DNA from: Bosea sp. PAMC 26642
GTDB lineage: Bacteria > Pseudomonadota > Alphaproteobacteria > Rhizobiales > Beijerinckiaceae
DNA: 64,000 nt
Assembly (NCBI RefSeq): GCF_001562255.1
Contig: NZ_CP014301.1
Span: 1,922,001-1,986,000, forward strand
Direction of reading: 5' to 3'
Positions 8,407-16,665 of the stretch are shown one piece after another. Position numbers and translations under genes: made by a program. The notes under the pieces were generated by a model, which was given only the letters and a program-made list of their open reading frames with translations, did no database searches and was not told where the DNA came from. Position 1 is the stretch's first letter. The number at the start of each line of letters is the position of its first letter.

Positions 8407-8616
8407 GTCTTCGAGATCGACGTCCAAGATCGCCATGGTGAAATTGAACGAGCGGTCGCCGTCCTCGTCATCGACATGGATGATGCCGATGAACTCGTCG
8501 GCGAGATAGACCTCTGCCGAATCGTTCTTCTTCATGCGGGCGCGCACGCTGATGCCATGGTTGGCGAAGGTGCGGCGCAGATAGCCTTCGAGCTTGGCGA
8601 GTTCGGTCTTGTCCAC
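8404..8616 (-). CDS. DUF3126 family protein
   Basis: A 70-residue acidic small protein conserved in Rhizobiales. The pattern LEGYLRRTFANHGISVRAR, VYLADEFIGIIHVDDEDGDR, then a SFNFTMAILDVDLED tail is characteristic. The function is unknown. It stands alone, with repeat elements on both sides. Confidence 0.88.
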   Translation of the reverse strand: MDKTELAKLEGYLRRTFANHGISVRARMKKNDSAEVYLADEFIGIIHVDDEDGDRSFNFTMAILDVDLED

Positions 8617-8706
8617 GGGTGCGGTCCTTTCAGATTGGCCGGACGGATGCCATGGCGGGACCGGGAGGGCAAGCCGGAAGGCTCATCTCCAGGGCGATAG
8701 CCGCTT

Positions 8707-8783
8707 CGTCATTGCGAGCGAAGCGAAGCAATCCAGAGGATTGCGCAAGACCTCTGGATTGCTTCGCTGCGCTCGCAATGACG
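8707..8783. repeat. Intergenic palindrome, 'CGTCATTGCGAG' family, copy 1
   Basis: CGTCATTGCGAGCG ... GAAGCAATCCAGAGG faces CCTCTGGATTGCTTCG ... CGCTCGCAATGACG, giving a nearly perfect 77-bp hairpin. Two further copies lie at 44.7 and 50.6 kb. Confidence 0.9.
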
Positions 8784-8851
8784 GCTTTTACAGCTGGCGT
8801 CGCGGCGATATGCGATAGTGCGACCACCTGCTTGCGCCCGACGGAGACCCC

Positions 8852-10210
8852 ATGACGCCCTGGCTGCCTGCCGCCCTCGCCTATGTCTCCGACTGGCTCG
8901 AATTCCAGCGCCGCCACCACGACCAGCCAGGCTGCGCCATCGCGATCGCGGAAGGCCCGGAGATTGTGCTGGAGGCCGCCTTCGGCACCGCCGACCTCGC
9001 GACGGGCGAGAGGCTGACGCCGCGCCACGGCTTCCGCATCGCGTCGCATTCGAAGACCTTCACCTCCGCCGGCATCCTGCGGCTCGTCGAGGCGGGCGCC
9101 TTGCGGCTCGACGATACGGTCGGGAGCTTCGTACCCGGTCTGCATCCCGACGCGGCTGCCGTCACCATCGCGCAGGTGCTGTCGCACAGCGCAGGCCTCG
9201 TCCGCGACGGCACGGACGCCGGATACTTCATCGACCGCAGGCCCAATCCGGACCGGGCGCAGATCGTAGCGGAGTTGGCGAAGCCCCCGATCCTGCCCGC
9301 CTCTCAGCGCTTCAAATATTCCAACTACGGCTATGGCCTGCTCGGCCTCGTCATCGAGGCGGCGACGGGGCGGAGCTATGCCGACTGGATCGCCGACGAG
9401 GTCGTCGCCAAGGTCGGTCTCGCCGAGACGAAGCCCGACATCACGCTCTGGTCGGGCCCGATGGCCAGCGGCCACAGCCCGAAGCTACCGCTCGATCGCC
9501 GCGTCGTCCTCCCCGGCGACAATCCCTGCGATGCGATGATCTCGGCCGCCGGCTTCGTCGCCACAGCTGCCGACACCGCGCGTTTTTTTGCGCAGCTCTC
9601 GCCGAAGGCTCAGAACAGCATCCTGTCGCCGCTGAGCCGCCGCGAGATGACCCGCCGCCTCTGGGCCGACGAGGACAGCGCGCTCGGCCGCCATTACGGG
9701 CTCGGCACCATCTCCGGCGGCGAAGGCGACTGGTCCTGGTTCGGCCATTCCGGCGGCTTCCAGGGCTTCCTCACCCGCACCGCCGTCCTGCCGAAGCAGG
9801 ATCTAACGGTCTCGGTCCTGACAAATGCCATAGACGGCCTCGCCCATCCCTGGCTCGACGGCGTCCTCCACATCCTGAAGCGCTTTTCCCAGGACGGAGC
9901 GCCTTCGACAGCGACGCGTGACTGGAGCGGCCGCTGGTGGACGATCTGGCGCGCCAACGACCTCGTCCCCTTCGCCGACAAGGTGACGATCGCGAACCCG
10001 GCGCAGTTCGACCCGTTCTTCGAGTCGAGCGAGATCGCGATCGAAGGGCCCGACCAGGGCCGGATCGTCAGGGCATCGGGATTCAGCAGCCCCGGCGAGC
10101 CGGCGCGGCTGGCGCGCGGCGCCGGAGGAACGATCGAGTCCGTCTGGCTCGGCGGAGCCAACCTCGTGACGGAAGAGGCCCTGCGGTCGGAGATGACGGC
10201 GCGCTACTGA
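8852..10210 (+). CDS. Serine hydrolase, class C beta-lactamase fold
   Basis: A 452-residue member of the beta-lactamase/DD-peptidase/esterase (PF00144) family. SxxK is ASHSKTFT near residue 67, YxN is FKYSNYGYG near residue 154, and HSGGFQGF near residue 296 replaces the KTG box. There is no signal peptide, so a cytosolic esterase, amidase or D-aminopeptidase is likelier than a true beta-lactamase. The C-terminal 110 residues (after ATRDWSGRWW) form an extra domain seen in D-aminopeptidase-like relatives. A GGAG site precedes the ATG. Confidence 0.85.
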   Translation: MTPWLPAALAYVSDWLEFQRRHHDQPGCAIAIAEGPEIVLEAAFGTADLATGERLTPRHGFRIASHSKTFTSAGILRLVEAGALRLDDTVGSFVPGLHPDAAAVTIAQVLSHSAGLVRDGTDAGYFIDRRPNPDRAQIVAELAKPPILPASQRFKYSNYGYGLLGLVIEAATGRSYADWIADEVVAKVGLAETKPDITLWSGPMASGHSPKLPLDRRVVLPGDNPCDAMISAAGFVATAADTARFFAQLSPKAQNSILSPLSRREMTRRLWADEDSALGRHYGLGTISGGEGDWSWFGHSGGFQGFLTRTAVLPKQDLTVSVLTNAIDGLAHPWLDGVLHILKRFSQDGAPSTATRDWSGRWWTIWRANDLVPFADKVTIANPAQFDPFFESSEIAIEGPDQGRIVRASGFSSPGEPARLARGAGGTIESVWLGGANLVTEEALRSEMTARY

Positions 10211-10346
10211 CGAACGACGACGACGCTTCGCCAGGCGGGGCACCTCGACCGTAAATTTCCGCTCGGCAAGCGACCTGACGCTACGCTATCCTTTTGGCCG
10301 CATCCACGAAACGGCCTTGCGGGGCACGAAATCACGGGCATCGGCC

Positions 10347-11099
10347 ATGAGCCCTTTCGCAATCGGCGGCATCGCATTCCTGTGCGTGTTCGGCACGGCG
10401 CTGGCCGGCATGTTCCTTCGATCGCGGTTGCCGGACCACCATTTGAGTCCGGAATCCCGGGACGCGATCAAACTCGCCACCGCCGTCGTCGGAACGCTGT
10501 CGGCGCTTGCGCTCGGCCTGCTGATCGCCTCCGCCAAAAGGTCCTTCGACGAAGCCGGGGTCGAGACGCGAGCCGCCGCGGCGCGCGTGCTGCTGCTCGA
10601 CCGTGTCCTGGCGCATTACGGACCGGAAGCGAGCGAGGCGCGGGCGCCGCTTCGCCGGATCGTCGAGACACGGTTGAACCGGGGGAGCGAGGATGGCCGC
10701 AACGCGGGCTCGCCGGACCAAATTCTCGATGTCGAGCCGATCCAGGACCTGCTGCGCGGCCTGACGCCAAGGACCGACGCCCAGCGCTGGCTTCAGTCAC
10801 GGGCGCTCCAGCTCACCGGACAGATGGCGGAGGCGCGCTGGCAGAGCGCGGAAACCGAGGTCGGCGGCTTTCCAGGCGCCTTCCTCGCCTTCCTGATCCT
10901 GTGGCTGGCACTGCTTTTCGGATCGTTCGGCCTTCTCGCGCCGGGCAACGCCACGGTCGTCGCCGTCTTTCTCGTCTGTGCGCTGTCGATCACCGGTGCG
11001 CTGGTCCTGATCATCGACATGGACCACCCCTATCTCGGCTTCATCCAGGTTTCGGACAGGCCCTTCCGGATGGCTCTCGAGCGCCTCGGTCAGCCTTGA
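10347..11099 (+). CDS. DUF4239 (bestrophin-like) membrane protein
   Basis: A 250-residue protein with two N-terminal membrane helices (residues about 3-22 and 38-60), a central soluble part containing RAAAARVLLLDRVLAHYGPE, and two C-terminal helices (AFLAFLILWLALLFGSFGLL and VVAVFLVCALSITGALVLII). This layout and the DMDHPYLGFIQVS ending match DUF4239, a family distantly related to bestrophin channels. The function is unproven. Confidence 0.8.
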   Translation: MSPFAIGGIAFLCVFGTALAGMFLRSRLPDHHLSPESRDAIKLATAVVGTLSALALGLLIASAKRSFDEAGVETRAAAARVLLLDRVLAHYGPEASEARAPLRRIVETRLNRGSEDGRNAGSPDQILDVEPIQDLLRGLTPRTDAQRWLQSRALQLTGQMAEARWQSAETEVGGFPGAFLAFLILWLALLFGSFGLLAPGNATVVAVFLVCALSITGALVLIIDMDHPYLGFIQVSDRPFRMALERLGQP

Positions 11100-11120
11100 G
11101 AGCACCGACCGAAAACATCA

Positions 11121-12443
11121 TCACCGCATGTAATGCAGCCCTCTGAACCGCCCGCGGAAGGCCGTCACATCCTTGGCCACGGCCTCTGCCGGCCGCGAGC
11201 CGTTCAGCCCCTCGGCGATATAGCCCGCCAGTTCCGGCATGTCGGAAGGCGTCATGCCGAAGCGCACGATCTCGGGCGTTCCCAGCCTGAGCCCGTTGAC
11301 GTCGCCCGCCACGGCCGGCAGTGGCAGCCCGATGCCGCAGCTTAGGATGTTGGCGGCGCGCAGCTTTTTCGCCGCCGCCTGCCCGCCGCCATAGGGATGG
11401 GCCTCGATCGCGAACTGATGAGAGGTGGTGATGCCCCTGTCGCGCGCGAAGACCGGAACCTGACGCTCGACCAGCGCCTCGCCCAGCGCCGTGGCGGTCG
11501 CCGCCATCATCTGCCCATAGGCGCGGCCATGCTCCTTCCAGTCGAGCAGCGTGATCGCCAGCGAGGCCGATTTCGCCGCATCGAAATTGGCGGTGAGGCC
11601 GGGATAGGCGACCGCGTCGAGCCGTTCGGCTATGCCTGCGTCGTTGGTGACGATCAGGCCCGAGGGCGGGCCGCCGAGGCTCTTATAGGTGCTCATCGTC
11701 ATCAGATGGGCGCCCTCCTCCAGCGGCTGCTGCCAGGCATGGCCCGCGATCATCCCCGACATATGCGCCGCATCGAACAGCACCAGCGCGCCGATCTCGT
11801 CGGCAATAGTGCGGATTTCGCGGATCGGATGGGCGAACAGGTTGAGGCTGCCGCCGATCGAGATCAGTTTCGGCCGCAGCCGCAGCGCATCCTCGCGCAA
11901 CCGCTTGAGATCGACGGTGTAGTTGACCGGATCGACCGGCGCGGGATGCGTAACGATGCCGTAGAGCCCAGCCGCGCCCGCGCCGTGATGCGTGACATGC
12001 CCGCCGATCTCGCCCGGCGGCGCGATGATGCAGTCGCCGGGCCTGGCCGCGACCATAAAGGCGTAGAGATTGGCGATGGCGCCCGACGGCACCCGGATCT
12101 CGGCATATTTGGCACCGAACACTTCCGCCGCGAGTTCCGCCGCGATGACCTCGATCTGCTCGATCGCCTCCAGCCCCATCTCGTATTTGTTGCCGGGATA
12201 GCCGAGCGAGGGCCGCGCGCCGAGACCAGCCGCAAGCACGGCCTCGGCCTTCGGGTTCATGACATTGGTGGCGGGATTGAGATTGATGCAGTCGCGCTCG
12301 TGGATCTGGCGGTTCTCCGCCGTCAGCGCCGCGATCCGCGCCTCGATCGCATCGAGCGGCTGGCCCGCCATCTGTTCGGCGATGCGCAGGATGTAGTCTT
12401 CGCTCGCCTGCGGCACCCATTCGCGCCTGCCCAAAGCCGTCAT
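11121..12443 (-). CDS. Divergent serine hydroxymethyltransferase-like PLP enzyme
   Basis: A 440-residue PLP fold-type I enzyme of the SHMT family. The substrate segment SLGYPGNKYEMGLEAIEQ, the PLP-binding LFDAAHMSGMIAGH (about residue 220) and the Schiff-base Lys in MSTYKSLGGPPSGL (about residue 254) are visible. Canonical GlyA has a TTTHKTLRGPRGG loop, so the active site here is clearly different. Related enzymes act on serine, alpha-methylserine or other beta-hydroxy amino acids. It faces a LysR gene across a 122-base gap holding a perfect 19-bp palindrome. I leave the symbol empty because the substrate is not certain. Confidence 0.8.
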   Translation of the reverse strand: MTALGRREWVPQASEDYILRIAEQMAGQPLDAIEARIAALTAENRQIHERDCINLNPATNVMNPKAEAVLAAGLGARPSLGYPGNKYEMGLEAIEQIEVIAAELAAEVFGAKYAEIRVPSGAIANLYAFMVAARPGDCIIAPPGEIGGHVTHHGAGAAGLYGIVTHPAPVDPVNYTVDLKRLREDALRLRPKLISIGGSLNLFAHPIREIRTIADEIGALVLFDAAHMSGMIAGHAWQQPLEEGAHLMTMSTYKSLGGPPSGLIVTNDAGIAERLDAVAYPGLTANFDAAKSASLAITLLDWKEHGRAYGQMMAATATALGEALVERQVPVFARDRGITTSHQFAIEAHPYGGGQAAAKKLRAANILSCGIGLPLPAVAGDVNGLRLGTPEIVRFGMTPSDMPELAGYIAEGLNGSRPAEAVAKDVTAFRGRFRGLHYMR

Positions 12444-12530
12444 GATCCAACCCTCGTCGCAGATCCTGCGTGATGACGGCGATATGAGCGATTTGCGAGC
12501 CGCGGCGCAAACGAGTATTCGTCGCTTGCA

Positions 12531-12549
12531 GGCTGAGATAATCTCAGCC
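12531..12549 (+). promoter_or_regulatory. Perfect 19-bp palindrome, candidate LysR-regulator operator
   Basis: GGCTGAGAT-A-ATCTCAGCC is a 9-bp inverted repeat with a single central base. It lies directly upstream of the ribosome site AGGAGAG of the LysR gene and 88 bases upstream of the SHMT-like gene start, so it could control both divergent genes. Confidence 0.6.
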
Positions 12550-12565
12550 TTTCAGGAGAGTTTGC

Positions 12566-13468
12566 TTGCCCGTCAGGCCGCCACGCCCGCGCCTGCCTTC
12601 GCTCAATGCGCTGCGCGCCTTCGAGGCTGCTGCGCGCTGCGGCAGCTTCGTCAGGGCCGCCGACGAACTCGGCGTCACCGCCGGCGCGGTGACGCAGCAG
12701 ATCAGGCAGCTCGAGGCCTGGCTCGGCTTCCCTGTCTTCGAGCGGCTGGCGCAGGGCGTGGTCCTGACCGACGCGGCGCGCGCCGCTCTGCCCAGGCTCA
12801 GCCGCGGCTTCGACATGCTCGGCCAGGCCGTGCAGGAACTCCGCGCCGGCCATGCCGGCAGGGCGCTGACCATCGCAGCCCTGCCCTGCATCGCGCAGCT
12901 TTGGCTCTCGCCGCGATTGCCGGCGCTGCAGCGGGCCTTTCCGGATCTGCAGGTCTCCGTCACGGCCATGGAAGAACCGCCCGATCCGCGCCGCGAGCCG
13001 CACGATCTGGGCCTGTTCTACCTGGCGGAGGACGACGTCCGCGCGCAGACGAGGCTCGGACCTGACTCGATCCAGCCGGTCTGCACGCCCGAGCTCGCGC
13101 GACGCCTGACCGATCCCGCGGACCTTAGCCGCGAGATCCTGCTTCACGACGCCGTCTGGCGCGGCGACTGGGCCAGATGGCTCGCCGCCGCCGGCGCGCC
13201 CGGTACGGTCGACGCCCGGCGCGGGCCGACCTTCTCGCTCTACAGCCTGGCGCTGGACGCGGCCCTGTCGGGTTCGGGCGTGCTCATGGGGCGCATGAGC
13301 CTCGTCTCACCGCTGCTGACGAGCGGCAGGCTTGCGGCGCCGTTCGATCTCGACGTGCCGACGGACGACAGTCTCGTCATCCTGTCGCTGCAACACAGCG
13401 AGGCGACGCACCCGCATCAGCCCGCCGTCGGCGCCTGGTTGGCAGCGCAGCATCCGCCTCAGATGTAG
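12566..13468 (+). CDS. LysR-family transcriptional regulator (GcvA-like)
   Basis: A 300-residue LTTR. The N-terminal helix-turn-helix is LNALRAFEAAARCGSFVRAA followed by ELGVTAGAVTQQIRQLEAWL (residues about 13-55), very like GcvA/AmpR-type regulators, with an effector-binding domain after residue 90. The start is a TTG supported by CAGGAGAG six bases upstream. It is divergent from the SHMT-like gene and probably controls it. Its last 10 bases overlap the converging cysE. Confidence 0.92.
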   Translation: MPVRPPRPRLPSLNALRAFEAAARCGSFVRAADELGVTAGAVTQQIRQLEAWLGFPVFERLAQGVVLTDAARAALPRLSRGFDMLGQAVQELRAGHAGRALTIAALPCIAQLWLSPRLPALQRAFPDLQVSVTAMEEPPDPRREPHDLGLFYLAEDDVRAQTRLGPDSIQPVCTPELARRLTDPADLSREILLHDAVWRGDWARWLAAAGAPGTVDARRGPTFSLYSLALDAALSGSGVLMGRMSLVSPLLTSGRLAAPFDLDVPTDDSLVILSLQHSEATHPHQPAVGAWLAAQHPPQM

Positions 13469-14307
13469 CCGCCGCAATCCCCGGCCAGGATCTGGTCCAT
13501 CGAGCGCGAAGGCTCGGCGCAGCCGGCCTCGCCGACGACCTTCGCCGGCACGCCAGCTACGGTCTTGTTGCGTGGCACGGCCGCCAGCACGACGGAGCCA
13601 GCGGCGACCCGCGCGCATTGGCCGATCTCGATATTGCCCAGAATCTTCGCGCCGGCCCCGATCAGCACGCCCTTGCGGATCTTCGGATGGCGGTCGCCGC
13701 CCTGCTTGCCGGTGCCTCCGAGCGTCACGCTGTGCAGCATCGAGACGTCGTCCTCGATCACCGCCGTCTCGCCGACGACGAGCCCCGTCGCATGGTCGAG
13801 GAAGATGCCCTTGCCGATCTTCGCGGCGGGATTGATGTCGGTCTGGAACACTTCGGACGAACGGCTTTGCAGGTAGAGCGCGAAATCCCGCCGCCCCTGC
13901 CGCCACAGCCAATGCGTCAGCCGGTGCCCCTGCAGGGCATGGAAGCCCTTGAAGAACAGCACCGGTTCCAGAACCCGGTAGCAGGCGGGGTCGCGGTCGA
14001 GCACCGCGAGCACATCGGCACGCATACCCTGCCCGATTTCCGGGTCGGCGGCGATCGCCTCGGAGAAGGCCTGCTCGATCAGATCCGCGGCGACGGCCGG
14101 ATGGCCGAGCCGTGCGGCCACGCGATGCGCAACCGCAAACTCGAAGCCGGGCTGGTTCAGCACGCAGGCCATGATCAGGCTGCCGAGCGAAGGCTCGGCG
14201 GCGACGGCGGCCTCGGCCTCGCGCCTGAGTCTGGCCCAGACCGGATCGATCCGGTCGAGCCCGGTCGAAGGATCGCGTATGTCCGTGACGGAGCGCCCTG
14301 ACGGCAT
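13459..14307 (-). CDS. cysE: Serine O-acetyltransferase
   Basis: A 282-residue CysE, which acetylates L-serine with acetyl-CoA as the first step of cysteine synthesis. The N-terminal helical domain (DPVWARLRREAEAAVAAEPS) precedes the hexapeptide beta-helix with DINPAAKIGKGIFLDHATG, VVGETAVIEDDVSMLHSVTL and GGTGKQGGDRHPKI. The His in LDHATG and the Asp-His pair are catalytic. The C-terminal GDCGGYI resembles the tail that docks into cysteine synthase, which ends in Ile. The start was chosen for its CGGAGAA site; ATGs further upstream exist. Confidence 0.95.
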   Translation of the reverse strand: MPSGRSVTDIRDPSTGLDRIDPVWARLRREAEAAVAAEPSLGSLIMACVLNQPGFEFAVAHRVAARLGHPAVAADLIEQAFSEAIAADPEIGQGMRADVLAVLDRDPACYRVLEPVLFFKGFHALQGHRLTHWLWRQGRRDFALYLQSRSSEVFQTDINPAAKIGKGIFLDHATGLVVGETAVIEDDVSMLHSVTLGGTGKQGGDRHPKIRKGVLIGAGAKILGNIEIGQCARVAAGSVVLAAVPRNKTVAGVPAKVVGEAGCAEPSRSMDQILAGDCGGYI

Positions 14308-14477
14308 GTTCGTTCTCCGATGCATCCCCAGCATGGGCCGCTTCTCTAGCACGCCCGACAGGGCATCTGCCAAACGCGAAAGCGCGAGCCTTCGAGATCG
14401 GCACGGGGCCAGCCTGAATCAAGATCGCAAGACAGACCCGCAACGCCCTGGCCCGATTCGGCTTTTCGAGCCGCTGC

Positions 14478-15242
14478 TCAATGCCGCGCCAGAAAGTCCA
14501 GAACCGCCTGCTTGTGGCTTTTGTCACCGACGGCGAGATTGTGGTCGCGCCCCTCGATGTCGAACGACTCGGCGCCGGGGATCAGCGCCGCCAGCTCCGG
14601 CCCGGAGCCCGCGACATCGTCCTTCGTCCCGACACTGACCATGGTCGGCACCGAAATCCGCCCAACCTCGGCCGCACTCAGCGTCTGGCGCGAGCCGCGT
14701 ATGCAGGCCGCAAGCGCCCTGAGATCGCTTTTCGTCGCGTCGGCGAAAGCTCGGAACATCCGCTGCATCGGGTCCGTCAGGTCGTCGAGCGAAGGCGCCT
14801 CCATCGCATCCGCGATGCCCAGCGGCAGGCCGACGCCTTCGACCAGATGGATGCCGAGCCCGCCGAGCAGAAGCGCTCGCAGCCGCTCCGGATGCGCCAG
14901 CGCCAGATGCGCGCTGATCCGCGCGCCCATCGAATAGCCCATCACCGTAGCCCGGGCGATGTCGAGATGGTCCATCAGCGCGCGTACGTCCTCGGCCATG
15001 ATCTGCGAGGAATAGGCGGCGGGCTCGTAGAGCTTCTCGCTCTCGCCATGGCCGCGATTGTCCAGCATCACGACGCGATAACCGGCATGGGTCAGCGTTT
15101 TCGTCCACTGGGTGTTGACCCAGTTCACTGCATGGCTCGAGCCGAAGCCATGCACCAGGACGATGGTCTGGCCCTTCGCTTCGCCGGTCGGCGCAAGGTC
15201 GAGAAAAGCCAGGCGGACGCCGTCGGAGGAGAAGTTTTGCAT
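14478..15242 (-). CDS. Alpha/beta-hydrolase
   Basis: A 254-residue alpha/beta-hydrolase. The oxyanion motif LVHGFGSSHAVNW is near residue 30, the nucleophile elbow GYSMGA near residue 100, an Asp in VGTKDDVAG near residue 207 and His in GRDHNLAVG near residue 235. It lacks a signal peptide. The specificity is not evident. The gene points away from the downstream DUF1624 gene and shares a 93-base divergent promoter space with it. Confidence 0.88.
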   Translation of the reverse strand: MQNFSSDGVRLAFLDLAPTGEAKGQTIVLVHGFGSSHAVNWVNTQWTKTLTHAGYRVVMLDNRGHGESEKLYEPAAYSSQIMAEDVRALMDHLDIARATVMGYSMGARISAHLALAHPERLRALLLGGLGIHLVEGVGLPLGIADAMEAPSLDDLTDPMQRMFRAFADATKSDLRALAACIRGSRQTLSAAEVGRISVPTMVSVGTKDDVAGSGPELAALIPGAESFDIEGRDHNLAVGDKSHKQAVLDFLARH

Positions 15243-15335
15243 GACCGGATCGCTTGCAGGGGTCGGAGAACCTCACCTGCCATGCCCGGGCGGCTTTGGG
15301 TAGCGGGGCGTGCGTGGCTTGCCTATGAAGGGCCC

Positions 15336-16307
15336 ATGAGTCTCGCTGCGCCGCCCGCCAATGCTCCCGCCAACTCGAACAGGATCGAACTCGTCGATCT
15401 CGCTCGCGGCATCGCCCTGCTGGCGATGTTCATCTTCCACTTCGCCTATGATCTTTCCTATTTCGGCCTGATCGAGACCGACATCCAGGCCGAACGGGGC
15501 TGGCGCTGGTTCGCGAGGCTGATCGCCGGTTCGTTCCTCACTCTGGTCGGAATCAGCCTCGTCCTGGCGACGCGAAGCGGGTTGAACCGCATCGCCTATC
15601 TGACGCGGCTCGCCATGGTCGCGGTCGCCGCCCTGCTGGTGACGGTCTGCACGCGAATCGCGATGCCCGAGAGCTTCATCTTCTTCGGCATCCTGCACCA
15701 CGTCGCGGTGGCCAGCGTTCTGGCGCTGCCCTTTCTCGTCCTGCCGACCGTGGTTCTGGCGGCAGCCGCCGCCTTGTCCTTCGCCTTGCCTGCCCTGGCC
15801 GAGCATGTGCTGTTCGACCAGCCGTCGCTGGTCTGGCTCGGCCTGTCGGAGCTACCGGTGCGCAGCGCCGATTTCGTGCCGGTTTTTCCCTGGTTCGGCT
15901 GCGTGCTCTCGGGGATGGTGCTGGCCCGAATGCTGCTGCCGCATTTCGACACGTCCGCGCTCGGACGATGGCGCGCCGGTTCGCTGCCGGCCCGAGCCAT
16001 CGTCTGGGGCGGCAGAAACAGCCTGATCGTCTATCTCGTCCATCAGCCGGTCTTCATCGGCCTGCTCCTGCTGGCAGCGCCATTCACGACAGTGTCCCCG
16101 CCTGAGGAACGGCCTTTCCTGCTGTCCTGCCAGCGCAGTTGCACGGCCGGAACCCTGAGCGCACAGGCCTGCGAGCGCGTCTGCGGCTGCACGGTCGGGG
16201 AACTAAAGCGCGAGAACATCTGGAGCAAGGTGCTGACCGACAGCCTGACACCTGAGGAAAGCGCCCGCACAACCGCCCTCGCACAAGCCTGCGTCAAAAC
16301 TCCCTGA
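15336..16307 (+). CDS. DUF1624 membrane protein (heparan-alpha-glucosaminide acetyltransferase-like) with Cys-rich tail
   Basis: A 323-residue polytopic membrane protein. ELVDLARGIALLAMFIFHFA at residue 16 and PWFGCVLSGMVLARMLLP near 190 are typical of the DUF1624/YeiB-type acyltransferase group; about seven helices end with NSLIVYLVHQPVFIGLLLLA. After the last helix comes a tail of about 75 residues with six cysteines (SCQRSC, QACERVCGC, QACVKTP). The start at 15336 follows GAAGGG; the frame is open much further upstream only because it overlies the hydrolase gene. Confidence 0.8.
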   Translation: MSLAAPPANAPANSNRIELVDLARGIALLAMFIFHFAYDLSYFGLIETDIQAERGWRWFARLIAGSFLTLVGISLVLATRSGLNRIAYLTRLAMVAVAALLVTVCTRIAMPESFIFFGILHHVAVASVLALPFLVLPTVVLAAAAALSFALPALAEHVLFDQPSLVWLGLSELPVRSADFVPVFPWFGCVLSGMVLARMLLPHFDTSALGRWRAGSLPARAIVWGGRNSLIVYLVHQPVFIGLLLLAAPFTTVSPPEERPFLLSCQRSCTAGTLSAQACERVCGCTVGELKRENIWSKVLTDSLTPEESARTTALAQACVKTP

Positions 16308-16379
16308 GGCAATCTCGCACTGGCGCGACGGGCTTCCGCACGATAGTTTGCGGCCAGCGATCATCCAACGGGCGACATC

Positions 16380-16631
16380 ATGGCCGACACGGGCATTCCG
16401 CATTTCCACAACGATCCCGGCGTCGCCGCGATTCAGGTCGGCGCGCACGAGTTCATGTGCATCGGTGCGAAGCCGCCCTTCGATCATCCGCATGTCTTTC
16501 TCGACATGGGCTCCGATCACGAGATCGTCTGCCCCTATTGCTCGACGCTGTTCAAATACGACCCGTCGCTGAAGGCGGGCGCCTGTCTGCCCGCGGAATG
16601 CGCCCACCACGAAACCGTCAAGGCGGCGTGA
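16380..16631 (+). CDS. CHCC-type zinc-finger protein (NDUFS6-like, PF10276)
   Basis: An 83-residue protein with FMCIGAKPPFDHPHVFLDMG followed by CPYCSTLFKYD. This CxGxxxPxxHPxVFL...CPYC arrangement binds zinc and resembles the NDUFS6/13-kDa subunit of complex I, which is found as a separate gene in alphaproteobacteria. It may serve complex I assembly; that is an inference from the family. Confidence 0.88.
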   Translation: MADTGIPHFHNDPGVAAIQVGAHEFMCIGAKPPFDHPHVFLDMGSDHEIVCPYCSTLFKYDPSLKAGACLPAECAHHETVKAA

Positions 16632-16665
16632 TCGCGCCCGAACGGGGCCGTTCGCGTCGAAGCAA

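Noticed and set aside
14481..15335. N-terminal extension of the DUF1624 protein (frame open from 14481)
   Set aside because: The extension overlies the alpha/beta-hydrolase gene on the other strand and has no domain; the ATG at 15336 has a good ribosome site and a normal start to the domain.
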